From the NCBI RefSeq assembly GCF_026914185.1, contig NC_070563.1, positions 3,803,001 to 3,867,000 of the forward strand: a stretch of DNA of 64,000 bases. The letters run 5' to 3'. The translations under genes were made by a program, and so were the position numbers. Origin of the DNA: Puccinia triticina. Taxonomy: Eukaryota > Basidiomycota > Pucciniomycetes > Pucciniales > Pucciniaceae. Shown here piece by piece: positions 57,901-64,000 of this stretch. Position 1 is the first letter of the stretch; each line of letters opens with the position of its first letter. The notes under the pieces are model-generated. The model did no database searches. It saw nothing but the letters and a program-made list of their open reading frames with translations, and was not told the DNA's origin.

Positions 57901-58347
57901 AAGCTATGTAGTTCAGACTCGAGCCGTGGTGTATTCTTCCCTCTGCCGGGGGAGTTTTCTCATTCCATCTCGCCATATCCTAATATCTTTTCACGACTCC
58001 CCTGCAGGCAAATTGCCGGGATGATAATGAACAGTGTTGGACTGGTCTCTGCTTCCCCTAATAAGACCAAGACGTGTTTGGAAGCCATGTTGCGAAGCGG
58101 CCCGAGGGGGCTGGAAGCGGCTACATAGTAATTAGGGAGGACATGTTTGCCTGGGGCGGGAAAACCTGAGCAGGGCAGGGGCTGAGTTTTTTTTTTCTGT
58201 TTTCTGGAGACGATTTCAATCTGGCCCGCCGAGCACTACGCCGGAACGCCATCTCGGCCGGTCTTCATTTGAGTGGGCTTGCAACCGGGTCAAGTCCTAA
58301 CTGGCCGGATTGCCAATGTGCATGTTTTCGAGCCAGCCAGGCTGTTC

Positions 58348-58354
58348 TATAAAA
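58348..58354 (+). promoter_or_regulatory. TATA box of the 58494 gene
   Basis: TTCTATAAAAGGAGG lies 146 bp upstream of the start codon, followed by a CT-rich stretch with CATCA/CACC words typical of highly expressed fungal 5' leaders. Confidence 0.6.
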
Positions 58355-58493
58355 GGAGGGCTACTGTCATCAGTTCCCTCCATCATCCCACTTCATCCCT
58401 CACCAACTATTCCTGCACTCAGCCCTCAACATCACACCAACCTTTGCTCTTAGCACCCAGCTCCCAGCTCTCCAAACCCGTACCCTCACCAAG

Positions 58494-59318
58494 ATGTCTT
58501 CCATCCAATCCTCATCGCAGCCTCGTCGCAACCTTGCCCTACCCAAGCAACCTGAAAACCCTCAAAGCAGCAACTGCGTCCGACGGGAACAGGCCTCTTA
58601 CCGCCCCTCATCAGTTCGCGCCCAGCGACCACGCATCTCACCTCGAGCTTCCGTCTCCCAACAGCAAACCACCACTAGATCACCTCTAAATTTGCATGCT
58701 CGTGTTGCCTTATCACCTTGCCTATCATCGCCCTCCAAAATCAAATGTTCAATCTCCAGATTGGACTCCGGCGGATGCGCAAAGATGCTTCAAAAAGTCC
58801 AATCGCGTCCGTTTGCAAGTGAGCAAGAGGAACAGGTCAAGGAGATCACGAGCATGAAGGCCGAGAAGAAAGAGTACATCTTATCCCCCTCGTGGTGTTC
58901 ACCCAACATTCGCAACGCGGCCTCCAAATACAAAGTCTCAAGAAGCAGCAACAATCAGCAACCGGAACGTGATTTTCTATCGGTATTCCTCAACAACAAT
59001 GGCGGCTACTTGGACGATAGCGATGATGAGGAAGACGATGAAGATGACGAACCTGCAGTCAAACCAGTCCGAGCAACCGTCGCGTTCCTCAGAAGGATCC
59101 CTTCGGTCTTCGACTCACGCGCTTCAAGCTCACTCTCAGCAGGCTCTTCTTCCCCCAACAATCTCCCATCTTCCGCCAGCTCCATCCGAACCAGCTCAGA
59201 TTCCACCCCCAGCTTTGCCCCCATCTCGCGTCATCAGTACTACTGGGAACGAGTCCAACCCACTCAGCCCGTAACACCACCTCCGACGCGATCTCGGTTT
59301 CTCTTTTTTAAAAATTAA
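58494..59318 (+). CDS. Hypothetical protein, Ser/Pro-rich with acidic tract, intronless
   Basis: One open frame of 274 aa starting at the first ATG after a CT-rich leader. There is no signal peptide or membrane segment. The N-terminal third is Ser/Gln/Pro/Arg-rich. A more ordered middle (EEQVKEITSMKAEKKEYILS, ERDFLSVFLNNNGGYLDD) is followed by an acidic run (DDSDDEEDDEDDEPAVKP), then RATVAFLRRIPSVFDSR and a Ser-rich tail ending in SRFLFFKN. No family was recognised. The upstream TATA box, coding-type composition and length argue that it is a real gene. The disordered, highly charged make-up suggests a regulatory or nucleic-acid-associated protein, but nothing specific can be claimed. The PhoD-like gene follows in the same direction. 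Confidence 0.72.
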   Translation: MSSIQSSSQPRRNLALPKQPENPQSSNCVRREQASYRPSSVRAQRPRISPRASVSQQQTTTRSPLNLHARVALSPCLSSPSKIKCSISRLDSGGCAKMLQKVQSRPFASEQEEQVKEITSMKAEKKEYILSPSWCSPNIRNAASKYKVSRSSNNQQPERDFLSVFLNNNGGYLDDSDDEEDDEDDEPAVKPVRATVAFLRRIPSVFDSRASSSLSAGSSSPNNLPSSASSIRTSSDSTPSFAPISRHQYYWERVQPTQPVTPPPTRSRFLFFKN

Positions 59319-59639
59319 TTCACTTAATTAATCTTCAGCTTTTCGTTCTGTTTTACTTTCTCTGATTCTTTTCCTCTAATAATTCAGTGCCAGTTTCTTT
59401 TTTTTTTCTCGTCCTATTCAGTATCAGTCTTGTTTGTGCTGTAGTAGCATTAGTTCTTTTGCATCTAGCAACGTAATTTATTCAAGTTGAAACAAAATCA
59501 TTGCCAAACACTTTTGAGCTCTTTTTCGCCAGACTTCAGTCAGGGGCTGCGGAGACTTCATTTTGAGTGAGCCCAAGTCTTGGGACTGCCAGCCAAACCT
59601 TAAAAAGCTCAGCAAGACCAAAAGAAAACGTCATCGACG
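59319..59639. other. Intergenic spacer
   Basis: T-rich 3' region of the preceding gene. A second reading frame at 59567-59749 (NVIDDVFAHPYLATHYPP) overlaps the PhoD-like start and is open, but ends in TAG without a clear continuation. Confidence 0.45.
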
Positions 59640-62600
59640 ATGTATTCGCTCATCCTTATCTCGCTACTCATTACCCTCCAGTCACTCTTCGTCAGGCTGG
59701 TCTCCTCGGGTTGGTCCCCACTGGCGAACCTGCTGTCGATTCAGATTAGATCACTGGCCTATCTCTTCCTGCGATGGATACCAGCCCACCACCTGCCGAT
59801 CGCGATTCCATCGATATTCGCCTTCTACTGTCTAGCTTGGTCAAGACACCACTCTCAGTTGAAAAATTCATACCTGGAGGAACAACCCGATGACGATGAA
59901 GACGAAGAGGAAGAAGAGGAAGACGACATTCGGCACGATGGGCCTTCCACCTCATCCTCCGATCCTTCAACAAACCAGCCAGCCCCGTCAACTTCCAAAG
60001 ACACGCCGCCCCCATCCATCTCAAAATCAAAAAAGAACAAAAAATCTAAAGCAAACATCCTTCAACCCGCTCCAATCGATCCTACAGCCTCTACAGAAAC
60101 CGACAGCCTGATCCTCAAGCCACCGTCCAGTAACAAGAAAATCCACGGCTCACAAAGAGCCAAGAAAAATCGGAATCAGCCTTCGAGTCATCCGATCAAG
60201 TCCTTCTTCAAGTCGATCGTCGGACTCAGCACCAGTAACACCTCAGCCAACAAGTTCACGCTATTGGTTAACACGATCATGACCCTGTTCTGTTTCGATG
60301 CCACATTCCGAACGACTGTCTTTGACGGACAGGAGGACTTGAGCTTCAGTCGAGTGGGCGCGGTCGGAGAGACTTGGGTGAAAGTCCATGCGAGAATCCC
60401 CCCGATCACCACCCATCCATCGAGTCCAGAAGAAGAGGTCCAGGAACCTGCTCCCGTTGGCGCGCAGCTCGTGTATCGGCCTATGAAACCTATCGGCAAT
60501 TGGATCATGGGGCCTACCTTGATCCCCACTAACCGGACCGATTGGAACACGATCGGAAAAATCGAGAACCTCATCCCCGGTAACGCGTATGAATGTAAGC
60601 TATCTGCTTTGGAATTCGGATAAAAAATGGAAACAACCTAAGTGATTTCTTTTTTTCCGGGCGTGCGTGCGACGCGTGATCTAGATCGATTGAACTTATT
60701 GGAGTCAGTCAAGGAACCGCATCCGTTCTTCGACGCTGTCGGGCATTTTCAAACTGCGCCTGATTCGAGCAACTTATCGAACCCCAAAGCCGATGGCGGC
60801 TCCTTTACATTTGCCTACAGTAGCTGCATCAAACGTACAGTCCACCTCCGTTTACTTTTTTACCACCATGGGCAAAATTGTATCCTGATAAATTTATATT
60901 TTTGGGGGGATTATGTTTTGATGAAGCCGGCTTTCCATACAATCCTTTCCGGAACCAGCTGCATAATGATGGCGCAGAACAGCTCGCAGAAATGGCGCGC
61001 AAACTCAAGCTCGACTTCGTCCTCTTCTTGGGCGACTTCATCTACATCGACTCCCCGATCTACCTCGGTAACTCTATTCATCACTATTGGCGGAAGTATC
61101 GCCAAAGCTTTTCGACCCCTGGCTGGAGAAAGGTTCGCTCCCCTTCCTTCTCCATCTCCTATTGCTTTTGCGGGAAATTGTCCCTTGGTTTTCGGCTTAA
61201 AAATGAAATTTGGTTTGTTTAGCTCATCCAATTTACCAGGACTATTCATATTTATGACGATCATGAGGTAAGAAAAATAAGTTATCAAGCAAACCAGCCA
61301 CCACATTGACGCAGGGAATGTGAATGTTTCAACAAGATATACAACGATTGGGCCGGAAACGGGAACGACACGAACGAGATCTTCGAGCCGGCGAACAAAG
61401 CCTACCGGGATTATCTGGGCGAAGGTAACTTTGACGGGCCGGGCAAGGGAGAAAATTATTACTGGTTTCGGTACGGAGATGCGGCGTTTTTCGTCTGGGA
61501 TTGTCGACGATATCGCAGCTCGAACGAGCAGCTCGATGACCAGTTCAAGACGATGTTGGGCCACGAACAGAAGCAGGTTTTCTTGTCTTGGTTGGATGCC
61601 GTACGATCTTCATGTCCCCCCTCTGTCCAATTGACATCTGTCCAATCTAATCATTGGTCATGTTTTTTTTTTTTTCGGGGACAATGATGGAACAGGTTAA
61701 TACGACGGTGACCTTCAAATTCGTCGTCTCTTCTACCCCCTTCATGAGTCTGTGGCTCGGCCCTGACGGCGGGGTAGACACGTGGGCAGGATTCTTAACG
61801 GAACGAAGCGAGCTCATGGACGTGATGCAATTCGTCCCCAATTTGATTGTCTTGTCTGGGGTACACCTATCTCCTCAAACCTCTCGACCGATTCCCCCAT
61901 ACTTCGCACTTCTCACTGATCATTCAATTGGGGTTCATGGGTTACAGGATCGACATGAATTCGCGGCCGCCAGTATCAGAGAAACAGTTGTCGAATTCTC
62001 CACTTCTCCGCTCAATCAATTCTGGTTACCTGTGCGCACCCTAAGTCAAGAGAACGGTTTAGGCAAGACAGGCGAAGATAAGCTATTGAAATATATTCCG
62101 AAGTGAGCCCCCCATTTTTTGTTTGTTTGTTTGTTTTGTAAATCCTTTCTAGTTTTCCTTTGTTGACTGATCCATTTCTGTCCTTCTTTTTGCTGTTTTT
62201 TCTTTTCTTTTCTTTTTTTTTTTTTTGAACTCCATCTGTTAAAATTACTGGAATAGTGGGATCCATAAGTTTTCAACGCTGAATGTCGATTGTCGGGATC
62301 CGAAGAAACCGGTCGTCAATTTTCAGTTGTACATTGACGACGAACTGAGTTGGGAGTTGCGTATAATTTCTCTTTACAAATATCAACCCCCCCCCCCCCC
62401 CACAACAAAAAACAGTTTCTCTTGATTGGACTGATTGGGATTCTTCTTTTGTGTATAGGTTGAAGTATGAAGGAAAGCCAGTGAAGGAGGAGCCCAAGCA
62501 GCTAGGCCAACTGTTGCCGACATGGGATCAGTTCCTCAACCTGATCAAACGGCCCATCCGGTGGTTCTCCGACTCCGATGCTCGGCCTCCTTCGTTGACA

Positions 62601-62714
62601 CCCTCGTTCCCAGACGAACCTACTTCTGAACCGCTCCTTGAAGCTTCATCTGAGGACCATGAACCACACCAACCTCCTGAAAATCTCCCCAGACCTATCG
62701 ACGACGAGCTTTGA
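59640..62714 (+). CDS. PhoD-like metallophosphatase, N-terminally membrane-anchored
   Basis: Nine exons (59640-60594, 60685-60834, 60927-61132, 61223-61267, 61337-61600, 61696-61860, 61948-62102, 62257-62355, 62459-62714) give 764 codons plus stop, phases consistent. The N-terminus has two or three hydrophobic segments (LILISLLITLQSLFVRLV, LPIAIPSIFAFYCLAW) and then a long acidic, Ser-rich linker (EEEEEEDDIRHDGPSTS). The C-terminal PhoD metal-binding motifs are in order: FAYSSCIKP, FVLFLGDFIYID, IHIYDDHE, FVWDCRRYRSS, FVVSSTPFMSLW and VLSGDRHEFAA. Members are Ca/Fe-type phosphomono- or diesterases; this membrane-anchored fungal form is uncharacterised as far as I know. Substrate and topology are inferred. 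Introns 7 and 8 contain T-rich and C-rich homopolymer runs (for example 62389-62401). Confidence 0.92.
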
Positions 62715-64000
62715 TCCCCCAGTCAAAACAAACAAACAAACAAAATACGCTAGCTTTTCAAACACGTACATACACATATATATATATACGCATTACTTTT
62801 ATTTTCTTTATGTGCCCTGCGTGTTGCCCTTTTTGCTTGTTTGTATCGTCTTCGACTTGCTTCCCTCTTCCTCTATGCGTGTTTTTTTTATCATCCCCCC
62901 CCCCCCCCGAAACAAATATAGCAAAGCAAGAAGAAGTGCTTGTTATGTTGGTGTTCCCACCAAACACATAGATGATAGAACTGTTTTGATTTACATACTT
63001 TGTATGGATGGATGTCTGGAGTCAGAGTCAAGTTGGAACTGTCATTTATGTTGTTGTTCTGGTGTAGATGTGGTAACGCAAGTGGTGTGCTAAATTAGAC
63101 TCTTGTCTGAGTAAGTATATATTTCTTCTCCTCTTTTTGGATATACAATTTGTACTCAAAACTGTCTCCTCTGACATATGAAGCTGAGCTCTTTCTTGTT
63201 GGTTTCTTGGAACTCGTCCTTTCTAACTCTCCCCTCAAGCAGATCTTGTAGATTCTTTTGTCTCCTCAGACAGTTATCTATTGTTTTTAAATTTTGGGAA
63301 CGCTTTTGCCACTTTGCCCTAGTTTGACTCATCTCAAGCAATTCAACCAGACCAAATGCTTAGATATAGATTGTTCTGTTTTTTTTCTTCCCTCTGATGG
63401 TAAAAAAGGGGTTTTTTTGGGGGAGGGGGAGCGGGAAGGGTGAAAACTCAAGTCCAGAGAAGCTATGCAAACTGGCTGTAATTAGGGGGGCTCACAATGT
63501 AATTTTAAAAAAAACTTTTCAAGGCCTTCATGACCAACCTTTTAAAAAATGTAAAAGTTTCTCTGATTGCCAAGGAACACCCAAATGTGGACAGTTTAAT
63601 TTTCTATAAAAAAAACAGTTGTTCCTTAAAGGCCTTAAAATGGGCTCCAAAGTATTTTTGAGATTCCATTGTAAACCGCCCTATTGGAAGTGAATTCAAA
63701 AACTGCAGATCCCTCTGTCCAGTACAGTCAAACCTGCATGACATGACCTCTCATACCAAACTCATTTGGGTTGCCCAACAGTCACGGCCAACTGTCCGTT
63801 TTTGCCTTATAGATCTTGTGCAAACCCTCGCAACCTCTTGCAACTGCCATGAGGAATTTATTGACAAACCATGTGTTGCAACGCCCAGACGAGTGCGTTA
63901 GGGTTACACCCGCAGTCACTGTGCAGGTGGTGACTGCGCTTGCTTTCGTCTGGGTGTCGCACTGCCGCGTGCGATGCAACCATAGAAAATTCAGCTCAAG
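62715..64000. other. Intergenic region and truncated repeat elements at the right edge
   Basis: A poly-C run lies at about 62898-62908. About 63727-63760 has an ACAGTCAAACCTGCATGACA end that resembles the termini of pogo/Tigger-like elements, continuing beyond usable context. 63875-63985 has an inverted pair (GCCCAGACGAGTGCG ... CTTTCGTCTGGGTG) with a GCAGTCAC/GTGACTGC inner pair. No gene is called. Confidence 0.4.

Larger units (their letters stand above)
54007..58345. other. Repeat-rich region without a supported gene
   Basis: 54.3-54.45 kb has GCCCGTAAACGGGC-type palindromes. 54.7-56.8 kb has scattered frames on both strands (60-110 codons) with no family signal. 56.99-57.35 kb holds two foldback elements. 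57.4 kb has a poly-G run. 57.59-57.90 kb is the GTCGG-rich block. Confidence 0.45.

Noticed and set aside
1..64000. CRISPR arrays, operons, rRNA genes
   Set aside because: The spaced minisatellites have no uniform spacers and the genome is eukaryotic. No rRNA-like core sequence was recognised.

Overview
The window reads as nuclear DNA of a rust fungus (Pucciniales, most likely Puccinia or a close relative). The reasons are short GT-AG introns (mostly 44-130 nt), a basidiomycete-type gene set (class V myosin, eIF2B delta, phosphatidylserine synthase, PhoD-like phosphatase), intron-bearing tRNAs, very heavy transposon load, and several large secreted proteins of a lineage-restricted type. Species and family assignments rest on reading alone; no database search was run.

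Layout. 1-6633: two paralogous secreted-protein genes on the minus strand (the first runs off the left edge) flank a type-2 3-hydroxyacyl-CoA dehydrogenase-like SDR gene. 6866-8200: a mariner-like MITE and GC-rich dispersed repeats. 8231-10372: a broken GID7/WDR26-like gene. 12423-13465: a bacterial-type uracil phosphoribosyltransferase. 14308-14388: tRNA-Ser(GCT). 15840-22060: a complete class V myosin (15 exons, about 1655 aa). 23284-26754: a third member of the secreted family. 26755-39700: repeat desert with a degenerate Ty1/copia element (31086-33212), a reversed copia gag fragment, palindromic minisatellites and a 1752-bp element with TTA target duplications (37892-39643). 39736-39844: tRNA-Val(CAC). 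40823-42016: a secreted protein gene. 43023-44894: eIF2B delta (minus), preceded by tRNA-Arg(TCG). 45680-46899: phosphatidylserine synthase. 48171-49580: a fourth secreted protein. 50934-54006: a multi-exon secreted protein gene (minus) carrying a solo LTR. 54007-58490: repeats and foldbacks. 58494-59318: an intronless hypothetical gene with a TATA box. 59640-62714: a membrane-anchored PhoD-like phosphatase. 62715-64000: repeats.

The most interesting content is the group of secreted proteins at 1-1368, 3921-6633, 23284-26754 and 48171-49580. After the signal peptide each carries a short acidic or leucine motif resembling plant EAR repression motifs: DLNETP in the fourth, ELQLSLGL next to a KKRK nuclear-localisation-like patch in the third, IDLDP in the first two, plus LSLS-type motifs multiplied by tandem exon duplication in the first. 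The first three share a C-terminal helical module (a WxW segment and a YYK...KW..xFG segment); in the third this module is present twice. This suggests effectors that would enter host nuclei and engage TOPLESS-type co-repressors. That function is inferred, not shown. Housekeeping genes are intact and evenly spliced. The accessory genes show in-frame stops, tandem exon duplications and transposon insertions.
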